NCBI GenBank assembly: GCA_903819975.1
Contig: CAIJFI010000017.1
Span: 1-64,000, forward strand
DNA: 64,000 nucleotides
From: an uncultured Bacteroidota bacterium
GTDB taxonomy: Bacteria; Bacteroidota; Bacteroidia; Chitinophagales; Chitinophagaceae
Reading direction: 5' to 3'
Each line of letters opens with the position of its first letter. Within the stretch, counting starts at the first letter, position 1. This document shows, in pieces, positions 8,511 to 17,646 of the stretch. Both the position numbers and the translations under genes were made by a program. Under the pieces are notes generated by a model. It was not told the origin of the DNA, made no database searches, and worked only from the letters and a program-made list of their open reading frames with translations.

Positions 8511-9779
8511 TTATGCTAATTGGCCAATATGCTGTGCAGCAATCCATCCAGAGGTCCATGCATGCTGAAAATTAAAGCCGCCAGTGATCCCATCAACGTC
8601 CATCATCTCACCTGCAAAATGCAAGCCTGGTATTAATTTACTCTCCATTGTTAAGGCATCAATGTCTTTTAAATCTACCCCACCACAAGTAACAAATTCT
8701 TCTTTAAAAGTAGTTTTACCTTTTATATCTAAAGTATATCGCGTTAGTAATTGTATCAACTGTTGTTGATTTACACTTTTTAAATCGGCCCACTTTGTTG
8801 TTAATACAATGCCAGATTCTTGCAATAAAAAATGCCATAATCTTTGTGGTAAATCAAATGGATTTTTTGATCCCATTTCTCTTCTGCCAAAATCCATTCT
8901 GAAATTTATCCATTCCATTTTTAATGTAGACTCATTAAAAGAAGGAGTCCAATTAATTTGAATTGCTCCTTCATAATTTGTCTCTGCCATTTCTCTTGCA
9001 CACCATGCTGATAATTTAATAGCAGCAGGTCCACTAATGCCCCAATGTGTAATTAGCAAAGGTCCAGTTTCAATATTTTTATTTCCTTTCCATTGTATAC
9101 TTGCCTTGTCAACTGCAACACCCATTAATGTTGTTATTTTTTTATCAATGGTATTAAATGTAAATAAAGAAGGGACTGGGTCAATAATAGTATGCCCAAA
9201 ATTGGTTAACCACTTTAATCTGTCCGATTTTAACAAGCCGCCTGTTGCTAAACATATAGCATCAGCTTGCATTGCAACACGACCTTGTAGTTGAACGGTA
9301 AATGTTTTAGTTTTTTTATCTACAATAGCTCCTGCATTTATATTACTAGCATTACTAATAATATCCAATACTTCGTGCTGGGTTAGTATCTGAATTTTAT
9401 ATTGATGTACCTTTCTTAAAAAACAATCTATAATAGTATCTGAACTATTTGTTGTTGGAAACATACGACCATCTTTTTCTGTATGTAATTCAACTCCATT
9501 TTTAGAAAACCATTCAATGGTATTTTTTGTAGCAAAAAGATAAAATGCTTTTTTTAAAAACCTTGCACCACGAGGATATTTTTTTAGTAACACTTCAACA
9601 TCAGGACATGCGTGCGTTACATTACAACGTCCACCACCACTCACTTTAACTTTTGATAAAAGCTTATTGGTTTTTTCTAAAAGAACAATCTCCCAGTCGG
9701 GATGTACCTCTGCAATTTGTATGGCGCAAAAAAAACCCGCAGCTCCACCTCCTACCACGATAACTTTTTTCTTTTCCAT
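8511..9779 (-). CDS. BaiN/HI0933-family NAD(P)/FAD-dependent oxidoreductase
   Basis: A flavoprotein of the HI0933/YhiN/BaiN group (422 residues). The N-terminal FAD-binding motif is GGGAAGFFCAI (about 9-19). The family signature KVSGGGRCNVTHAC lies near residue 45. A second nucleotide-binding signature, CLATGG, follows. The C-terminal FAD contact is GITGGFNFQHAWTSGWIAA. The physiological substrate of this group is mostly unknown; some gut members reduce bile acids, which need not apply here. It lies 63 bases after map, with no terminator between, and is followed by one, so it is probably cotranscribed with map. Start is the ATG at 9779. Confidence 0.88.
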   Translation of the reverse strand: MEKKKVIVVGGGAAGFFCAIQIAEVHPDWEIVLLEKTNKLLSKVKVSGGGRCNVTHACPDVEVLLKKYPRGARFLKKAFYLFATKNTIEWFSKNGVELHTEKDGRMFPTTNSSDTIIDCFLRKVHQYKIQILTQHEVLDIISNASNINAGAIVDKKTKTFTVQLQGRVAMQADAICLATGGLLKSDRLKWLTNFGHTIIDPVPSLFTFNTIDKKITTLMGVAVDKASIQWKGNKNIETGPLLITHWGISGPAAIKLSAWCAREMAETNYEGAIQINWTPSFNESTLKMEWINFRMDFGRREMGSKNPFDLPQRLWHFLLQESGIVLTTKWADLKSVNQQQLIQLLTRYTLDIKGKTTFKEEFVTCGGVDLKDIDALTMESKLIPGLHFAGEMMDVDGITGGFNFQHAWTSGWIAAQHIGQLA

Positions 9780-9842
9780 ACAATTGAATTTGTAAATATC
9801 TTGAATGATTTTGCAATAAAATACGCAACCAATTAATTACTA

Positions 9843-10646
9843 CTAATAGTAAGACGAATTTAAATTAGAGTTTGCTTTTTCAGCAGCTTCAATAATGGAG
9901 AAGTCTGATAAAATTAATGCTGTATCTTTCTTAACACAAACGTCATGTTCAAAATGCACAGACGGTTTACCATCCTGTGTTTTCACTGTCCAGCCATCTT
10001 CGTCTGTAAATACTTTATGCGTACCCATATTAATCATTGGCTCAATTGCCAATACTAAATTTTCTTTCATTTTTAAACCAGTTCCTCGTTTACCATAGTT
10101 TGGCACTTGTGGATCCTCGTGTAAATGTTTACCTAATCCATGACCTACTAGTTCTCTTACAACACCATAGCCATGCTTCTTTTCGGTATGTTCTTGAATT
10201 GCGTAACCAATATCTCCTACGCGATTGTTTACAATTGCTTTTTCAATTCCTTTATATAGTGATTCTTTAGTAACCTTAACTAATTCAAGCACTTCTGGGG
10301 CTACTTCACCTAAGATAAAAGTATATGCATGATCGCCATGCCAGCCATTTAAAACAACACCAAAATCTATTGAAATTATGTCCCCTTCTTTTAATGGCGT
10401 TTTATTGGGAAAACCATGTACCACCACGTCATTTACCGATGCGCAAATATTATGAGGATAACCATGATAATTATAAAAAGACAAAGATGCTTTATGATCT
10501 TTTGCAAATTGCATACATAATTGATCTATATCTAATGTAGTCATACCAGGCTTTAACACTGTAGCTACTTCGGTTAATGTCTTACTCACTAACATAGCTG
10601 CATCTTTCATTAATACTACTTGCTCTTCTGTTTTAGTGTACATCAT
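9843..10646 (-). CDS. map: methionine aminopeptidase, type I
   Basis: Removes the initiator methionine from nascent proteins, using two metal ions. The five ligands of the family are visible in order: Asp in ISIDFG, Asp in WHGDHAYT, His in GHGLGKHLHEDP, Glu in LAIEPM and Glu in HFEHD. The frame opens with a TTG at 10655. The two adjacent ATGs at 10646 and 10643 (MMYTKTEEQ) are better starts, and 10643 matches the family N-terminus best. As in many bacteria it follows secY, but a strong terminator separates the two. infA and rpmJ, the usual next genes, are absent. Confidence 0.95.
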   Translation of the reverse strand: MMYTKTEEQVVLMKDAAMLVSKTLTEVATVLKPGMTTLDIDQLCMQFAKDHKASLSFYNYHGYPHNICASVNDVVVHGFPNKTPLKEGDIISIDFGVVLNGWHGDHAYTFILGEVAPEVLELVKVTKESLYKGIEKAIVNNRVGDIGYAIQEHTEKKHGYGVVRELVGHGLGKHLHEDPQVPNYGKRGTGLKMKENLVLAIEPMINMGTHKVFTDEDGWTVKTQDGKPSVHFEHDVCVKKDTALILSDFSIIEAAEKANSNLNSSYY

Positions 10647-10664
10647 AATTTCCAATTGTTTGCT

Positions 10665-10700
10665 AAAAAAAACAAACCTGCCTTTTTGGGACAGGTTTGT
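10665..10700 (-). terminator. terminator at the end of the rpsJ-secY operon
   Basis: On the minus strand ACAAACCTG, an 11-base loop and CAGGTTTGT (10672-10700) are followed by eight T. This is a classical strong terminator just after the secY stop. It closes the approximately 11.5 kb ribosomal protein operon and isolates map. Confidence 0.9.
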
Positions 10701-10722
10701 AAATATAAATCATTTAAAAAAA

Positions 10723-12069
10723 TTAAATGCCTGAACCAATAACTCCGCTTCTTCCTTGAACTCTTCCTGAACTCATTAAGCCGTCGTATTGACGCATTAA
10801 TAAGTATGTCTCAATTTGTTGTAAAGTGTCTAAAATAACACCTACCATGATTAATAAAGAAGTTCCTCCAAAGAAAGTGCTGAATCCTTGAGTTACACCT
10901 AATTTTTGAGCGAAACCAGGTAAGATACCTACCAATGCTAATAAGATAGCGCCTGGTAAAGTAATTCTATCCATTACCGCTCCAATATAATCTGTAGTTG
11001 GTTGACCAGGTTTAACACCAGGTACAAAACCATTATTACGTTTTAAATCTTCAGAAATTTGCTTAGGATTAAAGATCAATGCTGTGTATAAGAATGTAAA
11101 TCCAATTACCATAATAGAGTACACTAACATGTACCATACGTTACTATGATCATTGAAAATTCTAACAATACCTTGAGCAGAATCTAAATTTGTAAATGAA
11201 ACTAAAGTTGGCAAGAACATGATTGCTTGCGCAAAAATGATTGGCATTACACCAGCGCTGTTCACTTTTACAGGTAAAAATTGACGAGCACCACCCACTT
11301 GAGCACCACCAATAACTTGCTTAGCATAAGTTACAGGGATCTTACGAACACCTTGTACTAATACAATCAAGCCCATGATGATAGTAACTAAAATAGCTAC
11401 TTCAATTAAGAATATTAATAAACCACCACCGCCTTTTTGGCTTTTAGAACCAAACTCCAAAATGATGGATTGTGGTAAACGACCTAAGATACCAACCATG
11501 ATAATGATAGAAGTACCATTACCTAAACCTTTGTCTTGAATTTTTTCTCCTAACCACATAACAAATAAAGTACCTGCAGTTAATGTGATTACAGTTGAGA
11601 ACCAGAAGAAAGGTTTGTAAGCTGGAATAAGTGCATCAGCATAACCAGGACTGTTTAAATAAGCAACATACGCACCAGCTTGGAAAGCAGTTACGATTAC
11701 TGTCAAATATCTTGTCCATTGATTGATTTTGTTTCGACCACTCTCACCTTCTTTTTGAATCTTTTGTAATTGAGGAACTAAAATAGTCATCAACTGCATG
11801 AAGATAGAAGCAGAGATATAAGGCATGATACCTAAAGCCAATACAGATGCTTGAGAAAATGCACCACCTGCAAACATATCAAATATACCCAATAAGCCAT
11901 TACTCTTACCTGCTTTTTGAGCAGCTTCGATAGCTAAAGGATTGATACCAGGCAAAGTGATTTGCGCACCAATTCTATAAGTTAATACAAGCGCTAATGT
12001 TACTAAGATTTTACTCTTAAGTTCATCAATAGCCCAAATATTTTTTAATGTGTCTAGTAATTTTTTCAT
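10723..12069 (-). CDS. secY: preprotein translocase subunit SecY
   Basis: The channel-forming subunit of the Sec translocon in the inner membrane. The 448-residue protein shows ten hydrophobic segments, a plug region after TM1 (GINPLAIEAAQKAGKSNGLL), and the family motifs FAGGAFSQASVLALGIMPYISASI and GLGNGTSIIIM. The cytoplasmic loop RKIPVTYAKQVIGG docks ribosome and SecA. It is the last gene of the spc part of the operon. A terminator-like hairpin lies between rplO and secY (12110-12130), which may lower secY expression relative to the ribosomal genes. Confidence 0.98.
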   Translation of the reverse strand: MKKLLDTLKNIWAIDELKSKILVTLALVLTYRIGAQITLPGINPLAIEAAQKAGKSNGLLGIFDMFAGGAFSQASVLALGIMPYISASIFMQLMTILVPQLQKIQKEGESGRNKINQWTRYLTVIVTAFQAGAYVAYLNSPGYADALIPAYKPFFWFSTVITLTAGTLFVMWLGEKIQDKGLGNGTSIIIMVGILGRLPQSIILEFGSKSQKGGGGLLIFLIEVAILVTIIMGLIVLVQGVRKIPVTYAKQVIGGAQVGGARQFLPVKVNSAGVMPIIFAQAIMFLPTLVSFTNLDSAQGIVRIFNDHSNVWYMLVYSIMVIGFTFLYTALIFNPKQISEDLKRNNGFVPGVKPGQPTTDYIGAVMDRITLPGAILLALVGILPGFAQKLGVTQGFSTFFGGTSLLIMVGVILDTLQQIETYLLMRQYDGLMSSGRVQGRSGVIGSGI

Positions 12070-12105
12070 CAGAATTTAGTTATTGTACAGTCCGCCTTTT
12101 AATAT

Positions 12106-12130
12106 AAAAAGACGCATTTGTAACGCGTCT
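12106..12130 (-). terminator. attenuator-like hairpin between rplO and secY
   Basis: On the minus strand AGACGC, a 9-base loop and GCGTCT (12110-12130) are followed by TTTT. It has the form of a weak intrinsic terminator inside the operon. As secY has no obvious own promoter here, partial read-through is the likely role (inference). Confidence 0.6.
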
Positions 12131-12148
12131 CAATATACATAAAATTTA

Positions 12149-12595
12149 TTAGATAATTTCAATGGTACCACCCGCAGCTACGATTGCATCTTGTGCTTTC
12201 TTACTTGCTTTGTTTACTCTAAAATTGATCTTAGTTTTTAATTCGCCAGTTGCCAAAATCTTCACTAAATCAGTGCGTTGGATCAAACTGTTCATGTATA
12301 AATTCTCTGGAGTGATTTCTGTGAAACCGTATTTTTCAATCAATTGATCTAATTGACCTAAATTGAATACTACATACTCAACGCGATTAATGTTCTTAAA
12401 TCCACGCTTAGGAACACGACGTTGAATTGGCATCTGACCACCTTCGTGTGCCATTTTGCTTTTGTAACCAGCACGAGACTGACCACCTTTGTTACCTTTT
12501 GTAGAAGTACCACCTTTACCAGATGCTTCTCCTCTACCAATTCTGATTGCTTTGTGAACTGAACCTGCAGCAGGTTGTAAATTGTGTAATTTCAT
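12149..12595 (-). CDS. rplO: 50S ribosomal protein L15
   Basis: A late-assembling 23S rRNA-binding protein of the large subunit (148 residues). The N-terminal Gly/Lys-rich extension (GRGEASGKGGTSTKGNKGGQSR) and the motif GGQMPIQRRVPKRGF are typical. The globular C-terminal domain follows. It sits between rpmD and secY as in the standard spc order. A GC-rich hairpin (12613-12631) lies in the 61-base gap just before its ATG. Confidence 0.97.
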   Translation of the reverse strand: MKLHNLQPAAGSVHKAIRIGRGEASGKGGTSTKGNKGGQSRAGYKSKMAHEGGQMPIQRRVPKRGFKNINRVEYVVFNLGQLDQLIEKYGFTEITPENLYMNSLIQRTDLVKILATGELKTKINFRVNKASKKAQDAIVAAGGTIEII

Positions 12596-12612
12596 TTTTT
12601 TGATTTTTACTT

Positions 12613-12631
12613 GCGGGGAATCTCCCCTCGC
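12613..12631 (-). promoter_or_regulatory. GC-rich hairpin before rplO
   Basis: On the minus strand GCG-A-GGGGA, loop GAT, TCCCC-GC make an 8-base-pair stem with one bulge, ending 18 bases before the rplO ATG. It stands out from the AT-rich surroundings and has no T-run, so it is not a terminator. It may be an mRNA processing or translational control element (inference). Confidence 0.5.
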
Positions 12632-12656
12632 TTTAATTAATTTAGAAAGAATGCAA

Positions 12657-12839
12657 TTAAGCTACTTCTTCTACTTTTACTAAGTGTGCAACTTTATCGA
12701 TCATACCCAAAATTTGTGGAGTTGCCTCTACTTCTTTTGAAGCATTTAATTTCTTCAAACCTAATGCGATCAATGTTTGTTTTTGACGCTCAGATCTGTC
12801 GATTCCGCTTTTTACTTGAGTAATTTTTACTTTTTTCAT
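12657..12839 (-). CDS. rpmD: 50S ribosomal protein L30
   Basis: A short large-subunit protein (60 residues) recognised by VKITQVKSGIDRSERQKQTLIALGLKKLN and the C-terminal HLVKVEEV. It sits between rpsE and rplO in the conserved spc order, 31 bases after rpsE. Length is typical for bacterial L30. Confidence 0.96.
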   Translation of the reverse strand: MKKVKITQVKSGIDRSERQKQTLIALGLKKLNASKEVEATPQILGMIDKVAHLVKVEEVA

Positions 12840-12870
12840 CTTAGAATTATTTTATGGAAGTAGTATGAAA

Positions 12871-13392
12871 CTACCCGTTAAATACTTTTGATAATTTGAT
12901 GTTTCTTGTTTTAGCAACTTGAATTGGCTCACGTAATAAACCTAATGCTTTGATTGTTGCTTTAACCACGTTGTGTGGGTTTGCAGAACCTAAGCTCTTT
13001 GCTAATACGTCGGTAATACCAGCGCTCTCTAATACAGCACGCATGCTACCACCCGCAATTACACCGGCTCCGTGTGCAGCTGGCTTAATTAATACCTTTG
13101 CAGCACCTGATTTACCTAATTGATCGTGAGGAATAGTTCCGTGCATAATAGGCACTTTCACTAAATTCTTTTTAGCATCTTCGATACCTTTTGTAATAGC
13201 TTCTTGAACTTCTTTGGCTTTACCTAAACCTTGACCTACAACGCCATTTTCGTTACCAACTACTACTAAAGCTGAGAAGCTAAAAGTACGACCACCTTTT
13301 GTTGTTTTAACTACACGGTTGATAGAAACTACTTTCTCTTTTAGTTCCACATCACCTGCTGCTTTAACCTTATTTACGTTTACTTTAGACAT
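12871..13392 (-). CDS. rpsE: 30S ribosomal protein S5
   Basis: A small-subunit protein of the decoding-centre periphery, involved in accuracy and mRNA unwinding (173 residues). It has the double-stranded-RNA-binding-like N-domain ([32 protein letters not shown]) and a C-domain with [23 protein letters not shown]. It is in the standard position between rplR and rpmD. A short hairpin (GTAG/CTAC) overlaps the stop codon region at 12857-12871. Confidence 0.97.
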   Translation of the reverse strand: MSKVNVNKVKAAGDVELKEKVVSINRVVKTTKGGRTFSFSALVVVGNENGVVGQGLGKAKEVQEAITKGIEDAKKNLVKVPIMHGTIPHDQLGKSGAAKVLIKPAAHGAGVIAGGSMRAVLESAGITDVLAKSLGSANPHNVVKATIKALGLLREPIQVAKTRNIKLSKVFNG

Positions 13393-13419
13393 GATTTTCT
13401 ATTAGTATTTTTTTGCGAA

Positions 13420-13770
13420 TTAAAATTGAAGTCCACCCTCTCTTGCACCTTCAGCAACTGCCTTAATTCTTCCGTGGTATAAGTTACCACCTCTATCAAA
13501 CACACAAGTTGTGATTGATAAAGCTGCTGCTTTTTTTGCGATTGATTGACCAGCTAATTTAGCTTTTTCAATTTTCACTACTTTTTGTGCTGCGATATCT
13601 TTTTCAGCTGAAGATGATGCTGCTAATGTTACACCATTAACGTCATCTATCAATTGACAATAAATTTCTGCGTTACTTCTGAATACAGACAAACGAGGCT
13701 TAGTCGCAGTACCTTGTACTTTCTTGCGAATTCTATATCTGATCTTTTGTCTTTGAGCTAATTTACTCAT
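13420..13770 (-). CDS. rplR: 50S ribosomal protein L18
   Basis: Binds 5S rRNA with L5 and L25 on the large subunit (116 residues). The N-terminal RNA-binding stretch is RQKIRYRIRKKVQGTATKPRLSVFRS, and the C-terminal YHGRIKAVAEGAREGGLQF is diagnostic. It is in the standard position between rplF and rpsE. An imperfect hairpin (13787-13807) lies 16 bases before its ATG. Confidence 0.97.
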   Translation of the reverse strand: MSKLAQRQKIRYRIRKKVQGTATKPRLSVFRSNAEIYCQLIDDVNGVTLAASSSAEKDIAAQKVVKIEKAKLAGQSIAKKAAALSITTCVFDRGGNLYHGRIKAVAEGAREGGLQF

Positions 13771-13786
13771 ATGATTTATTTTTTAA

Positions 13787-13807
13787 GCGTGCGATTCTGC
13801 CGCTCGC
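13787..13807 (-). promoter_or_regulatory. GC-rich hairpin between rplF and rplR
   Basis: GCGTGCG (13787-13793) and CGCTCGC (13801-13807) pair over seven positions with one central mismatch and a 7-base loop. It lies between the rplF stop and the rplR start and has no T-run directly after the stem. The function is unknown. Confidence 0.4.
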
Positions 13808-13821
13808 CTGATTTTTAATTA

Positions 13822-14373
13822 TTATTTACCTGCTGCTTTACCTGCTTTTCTTCTTACAACCTCGTCAGAGTATTTAACACCCTTACCTTTGTATGGTTCT
13901 GGTTTACGTAAGCTTCTTAATTTAGCTGCAACAGCACCGATTAATTGTTTGTCGCTTCCTTCTAAGAAAATCTTAGGGTTTTGACCTTTTTCGGTAGTAG
14001 TTGCTACTTTTAATTCAGTAGGAACTTGAAATATAATATTGTGAGAGTATCCTAAAGCTAAATCCAAAACATTTCCTTGGTTTGAAGCTTTAAAACCCAC
14101 ACCCACTAATTCTAATTCTTTTTTATAACCATCAGTAACACCATTCACCATATTGCTAATTAAAGAACGGTATAAACCGTGCATAGCTCTGTGACGAATT
14201 TGTTCTGTAGGACGTCCAACGATTAATTCAGTTTCAGTGATTTCGATAGTGATATCGCGATCAATTTCTTGAGTTAATTCCCCTTTTGGTCCTTTAACAG
14301 TAACTACTGAATCTTTAACAGTAATAGTAACTCCTTTAGGGATACTTACTGGTTTTTTTCCGATACGTGACAT
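13822..14373 (-). CDS. rplF: 50S ribosomal protein L6
   Basis: A large-subunit protein near the factor-binding site (183 residues). The family start MSRIGKKPVSIPKG corresponds to the ATG at 14373, whereas the longer frame to 14397 begins with GTG and adds eight non-family residues. Two repeated alpha/beta domains are present, and the C-terminal signature PEPYKGKGVKYSDEVVRRKAGK is clear. It lies 107 bases after rpsH in a gap that contains two small hairpins (14410-14427 and 14430-14446). Confidence 0.97.
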   Translation of the reverse strand: MSRIGKKPVSIPKGVTITVKDSVVTVKGPKGELTQEIDRDITIEITETELIVGRPTEQIRHRAMHGLYRSLISNMVNGVTDGYKKELELVGVGFKASNQGNVLDLALGYSHNIIFQVPTELKVATTTEKGQNPKIFLEGSDKQLIGAVAAKLRSLRKPEPYKGKGVKYSDEVVRRKAGKAAGK

Positions 14374-14480
14374 AGTCGCTTTTGTTTTATTGTTCACTTA
14401 GTTGTTTTCAGCCCCGACTAAAAGGCTTAAATGCATACTAAGCATTAAAGAATATTATTTTTATTTGTTTACTAATTCAA

Positions 14481-14879
14481 TTAAGAAATAGCACACAATA
14501 CCTCACCACCAACATTGTTGGCTTTTGCTTGCTTATCTGTTAATACACCCTTAGATGTAGATAAGATAGCGATACCTAAACCATTGCTTACTCTTTTAAT
14601 TTCTGCTGGTTTAGCATATTGACGTAAACCTGGACGGCTGATACGCTCTAAAGAACGGATAGCTGGTTGTTTAGTGTTTACATCATACTTTAACGCGATT
14701 TTAATTAAACCTTGTTTAGTATCTTCTTCGAATTTGTATTTTAAGATATAACCTTGTTCGTACAAGATTTCAGTAATACGCTTCTTTAAATTAGATGCAG
14801 GGATTTCAACGATTCTGTGTTGTGCCATTTGAGCATTACGGATTCTCGTTAAGTAGTCTGCTATTGGATCTGTTACCAT
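14481..14879 (-). CDS. rpsH: 30S ribosomal protein S8
   Basis: A primary 16S rRNA-binding protein of the small-subunit platform (132 residues). It begins MVTDPIADYLTRIRNAQ, and the C-terminal STSKGVLTDKQAKANNVGGEVLC is diagnostic. In E. coli S8 represses the spc operon by binding at the L5 cistron; no matching site was identified here. It lies 104 bases after rpsN, and that gap contains a 6-base-pair hairpin (14923-14940). Confidence 0.97.
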   Translation of the reverse strand: MVTDPIADYLTRIRNAQMAQHRIVEIPASNLKKRITEILYEQGYILKYKFEEDTKQGLIKIALKYDVNTKQPAIRSLERISRPGLRQYAKPAEIKRVSNGLGIAILSTSKGVLTDKQAKANNVGGEVLCAIS

Positions 14880-14983
14880 ATTAGTATTTTAAATCAGTTC
14901 TAAATTTTGTTTTGTTTCAGTATTCAATTCTATGATTGAACTTAAATCAATTTTTGCTTGTTGATATGCTGCCTAAACAGTGA

Positions 14984-15253
14984 TTACCAGCTCGCCTTTT
15001 TTACACCTGGGATCAATCCGTTCAAAGCCATGTCACGGAAGATATTTCTTGATACACCAAAGTATCTCATATATCCTTTAGGACGGCCTGTTAATTGACA
15101 ACGATTGTGCAAACGTACAGGAGATGCATTTTTAGGTAATTTGTCTAAACCTGCATAATCTCCAGCAGCTTTTAAAGCAGCGCGTTTTTCAGCATATTGT
15201 TTTACTGTTGCTTCACGCTTTCTTTGTCTCGCTTTGACTGATTCTCTTGCCAT
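14984..15253 (-). CDS. rpsN: 30S ribosomal protein S14 (zinc-independent form)
   Basis: A small-subunit head protein of 89 residues. It has the long form without CxxC zinc motifs; only one Cys is present, in [23 protein letters not shown]. The C-terminal GVKKASW is typical. It is in the standard position between rplE and rpsH, with 16 bases to rplE. Confidence 0.97.
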   Translation of the reverse strand: MARESVKARQRKREATVKQYAEKRAALKAAGDYAGLDKLPKNASPVRLHNRCQLTGRPKGYMRYFGVSRNIFRDMALNGLIPGVKKASW

Positions 15254-15269
15254 AATAATTATGTATTAA

Positions 15270-15845
15270 TTAGTTATTTTCTTTTTTGATATTTTTAAAC
15301 GGCATACCTAACTCTTTTAATAATTCGTATGCTTCTTCATTAGATTGTGCTGAAGTCACAAAAGTGATATCCAATCCAGTGATTTTGTTTACTTTATCGA
15401 TGTCGATTTCTGGGAAGATGATTTGTTCAGTTACACCTAATGTGTAGTTTCCGCGACCGTCGAAAGCTTTATCGCTAACTCCTTTGAAGTCACGTACACG
15501 TGGTAAAGCAACTGATACTAAACGATCTAAGAATTCGAACATTTTTTCGCCTCTTAAAGTTACGCGAGCACCAATTGGCATACCCTTACGTAATTTAAAG
15601 TTTGAAATATCTTTCTTAGATAAAGTTGGTACTGCTTTTTGACCAGTGATAGTTGTTAACTCATCGATAGCGATGTCAACTAATTTCTTGTCATTTACTG
15701 CGCCATTCACACCACGGTTGATGCAAATTTTTTCCAACTTTGGAGTTTGCATTACAGACTTGTAACCAAACTTTTTAGATAAAGCAGGTACTACTTCTTT
15801 AGTGTACTTATCTGCTAATCTTGGAGTGTATTTTACGGTACTCAT
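15270..15845 (-). CDS. rplE: 50S ribosomal protein L5
   Basis: Binds 5S rRNA and contacts the P-site tRNA (191 residues). Recognised by [39 protein letters not shown] and [10 protein letters not shown]. The A of its ATG is the last base of the rplX stop codon, so translation is coupled. It has a few extra C-terminal residues (KNIKKENN) compared with the roughly 180-residue bacterial norm. Confidence 0.97.
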   Translation of the reverse strand: MSTVKYTPRLADKYTKEVVPALSKKFGYKSVMQTPKLEKICINRGVNGAVNDKKLVDIAIDELTTITGQKAVPTLSKKDISNFKLRKGMPIGARVTLRGEKMFEFLDRLVSVALPRVRDFKGVSDKAFDGRGNYTLGVTEQIIFPEIDIDKVNKITGLDITFVTSAQSNEEAYELLKELGMPFKNIKKENN

Positions 15846-16183
15846 TATTTAATTACCTCCCCTGATTTTTTAGAAATTCTTACTAATTTACCTGTCTCTC
15901 TCGAACGCTTAACTTTCGTTGGAGCGCTAGTTTTAGCATCCCATAACATTACATTACTAATGTTGATAGAAGCTTCTACTTTAACGATACCACCTTTTGT
16001 ATTAGATGCAGATGGTTTAGTGTGCTTAGTTGCGATAGCTACGCCTTCAACTACTAAACGACCTTTTTCAACGTCTACTTCCAACACTGTGCGAGGTTTT
16101 TTCAAGTCCTTATCATCACCAGCAATTACCACAACGGTATCACCTTTCTTGATGCTGTATTTGGGTTTGAATCTGTTACTCAT
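15845..16183 (-). CDS. rplX: 50S ribosomal protein L24
   Basis: An assembly-initiating large-subunit protein (112 residues) with an N-terminal KOW motif ([17 protein letters not shown]). [13 protein letters not shown] and a basic C-terminus follow. It lies 14 bases after rplN and overlaps rplE by one base. Confidence 0.96.
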   Translation of the reverse strand: MSNRFKPKYSIKKGDTVVVIAGDDKDLKKPRTVLEVDVEKGRLVVEGVAIATKHTKPSASNTKGGIVKVEASINISNVMLWDAKTSAPTKVKRSRETGKLVRISKKSGEVIK

Positions 16184-16197
16184 AATTTATATTTATT

Positions 16198-16566
16198 TTA
16201 TAACACCTCAGGTGCTAATGAAACAATTTTCATGTATCCTTTATCACGCAATTCACGAGCAACTGGTCCAAAGATACGTGTACCTCTTGGCTCCTCTGAA
16301 TTGTTTAATAATACTACTGCGTTATCATCAAAACGAATATAAGATCCGTCTTTTCTGCGCAATTTGTTTTTTGTACGAACGATTACCGCTTTAGATACAG
16401 TACCTTTTTTGATACCGCCTGCAGGGATCGCATCTTTAACTGTAACAACAATCGTGTCTCCGATTTTTGCGAAGTCTTGACCGCTATTTCCTAATACTTT
16501 GATACAAAGTACTTCTTTAGCGCCGCTATTATCAGCTACATTTAGCCTACTTTCTTGCTGAATCAT
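16198..16566 (-). CDS. rplN: 50S ribosomal protein L14
   Basis: A large-subunit protein at the subunit interface (122 residues). The family landmarks are [22 protein letters not shown], the [19 protein letters not shown] loop and the C-terminal [13 protein letters not shown]. It lies 78 bases after rpsQ, one of the longer gaps in this operon. That gap contains GTTC, a GAAA tetraloop and GAAC on the minus strand (about 16589-16600), whose role is unknown. Confidence 0.97.
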   Translation of the reverse strand: MIQQESRLNVADNSGAKEVLCIKVLGNSGQDFAKIGDTIVVTVKDAIPAGGIKKGTVSKAVIVRTKNKLRRKDGSYIRFDDNAVVLLNNSEEPRGTRIFGPVARELRDKGYMKIVSLAPEVL

Positions 16567-16644
16567 TTTATTTAGCTTTTAGCTTTTATTCCTTGTTCTT
16601 TCGAACTTGGGTTAATACGATTTAATACCTTTTTTTGGATTAGA

Positions 16645-16908
16645 TTATTTAGCTTTTTCAACTACTTCTACTAATCTCCAACGTTTTGTTTTACTCAAAG
16701 GACGAGTTTCCATGATTTTCACAACGTCGCCAATACCGCATTCAGATTTCTCATCATGAGCGTGGAACTTAGTTGTTTTTTTCACGAACTTTCCATACAT
16801 CGGGTGCTTTACTTTTCTTTCAACTGCTACAGTAATGGTTTTATCCATTTTGTCGCTAGTTACAACACCGATTCTTGTTTTACGTAAATTTCTTACTACC
16901 ATTGTCAT
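16645..16908 (-). CDS. rpsQ: 30S ribosomal protein S17
   Basis: A primary 16S rRNA-binding OB-fold protein (87 residues from 16908). [35 protein letters not shown] and the C-terminal [13 protein letters not shown] are typical. Two ATGs at 16908 and 16902 (MTMVVRNL) are both possible starts. It is in the standard position between rpmC and rplN. Confidence 0.96.
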   Translation of the reverse strand: MTMVVRNLRKTRIGVVTSDKMDKTITVAVERKVKHPMYGKFVKKTTKFHAHDEKSECGIGDVVKIMETRPLSKTKRWRLVEVVEKAK

Positions 16909-16938
16909 TATTTTTTTGTTGGCTAATTAAATTAATAA

Positions 16939-17151
16939 TTAGATACCTAACTCTTTTTTCTTTAATTCCGTTTTTAAACGGGCAATGTCTTTACGAAGTC
17001 CGCGGATACTCATTGGATTCTCTAGAGGAGAAATAGCATGAGCGAACTCTAATTTCTTTAGTCTTAATTGATCTTCGTCGATACGTGCTTTTAAATCAGT
17101 CACATTCGCGTCTTTTAAGCCTTTGTTAAAATCATATTTCTTGGTTGCCAT
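16939..17151 (-). CDS. rpmC: 50S ribosomal protein L29
   Basis: A two-helix large-subunit protein near the exit tunnel (70 residues). VTDLKARIDEDQLRLKKLEFAHAISPLENPMSIRGLRKDIARL is the family pattern with the conserved N-P and R-x-x-R-K-x-I-A-R elements. It lies 23 bases after rplP. Confidence 0.95.
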   Translation of the reverse strand: MATKKYDFNKGLKDANVTDLKARIDEDQLRLKKLEFAHAISPLENPMSIRGLRKDIARLKTELKKKELGI

Positions 17152-17174
17152 AGCAAATACTTTTTATGTGGTGA

Positions 17175-17588
17175 TTACAAGTCTCTTCTTGTAACAAACT
17201 TAGTTTTGATTGGTAATTTTTGAGCAGCTAATCCCATTGCTTCTTTTGCAACTTCTGCAGTAACACCGTCGATCTCAAAAATGATACGTCCTGGTTCAAC
17301 TACAGCAGCCCAATATTCAGGGTTACCTTTACCTTTACCCATTCTCACCTCTGCAGGCTTATGTGTAATAATTTTATCTGGGAAAACACGAATCCAAACA
17401 TTTCCTTCTCTTTTCATTGCACGTGTCATCGCTTGACGAGCAGACTCAATTTGTCTACTTGTCAACCAAATTGGATCTAATGATTTTAATGCAAAAGAAC
17501 CAAATGCAATAGAAGTTCCACGCTTCGCAACTTCGCGAATACGTCCTTTCTGTTGTTTCCTATGTTTACTTCTTTTTGGCTGTAACAT
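17175..17588 (-). CDS. rplP: 50S ribosomal protein L16
   Basis: Organises the A-site tRNA region of the large subunit (137 residues). [16 protein letters not shown], the loop [21 protein letters not shown] and the C-terminal [14 protein letters not shown] are diagnostic. An Arg for hydroxylation lies in the usual loop, but no hydroxylase gene is in the window. It is in the standard position after rpsC. Confidence 0.97.
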   Translation of the reverse strand: MLQPKRSKHRKQQKGRIREVAKRGTSIAFGSFALKSLDPIWLTSRQIESARQAMTRAMKREGNVWIRVFPDKIITHKPAEVRMGKGKGNPEYWAAVVEPGRIIFEIDGVTAEVAKEAMGLAAQKLPIKTKFVTRRDL

Positions 17589-17646
17589 ATATAGTTATTG
17601 TTATCTCTTAATTAATTTGTTTCTATCGTAATTCTAATTCAGTGAA

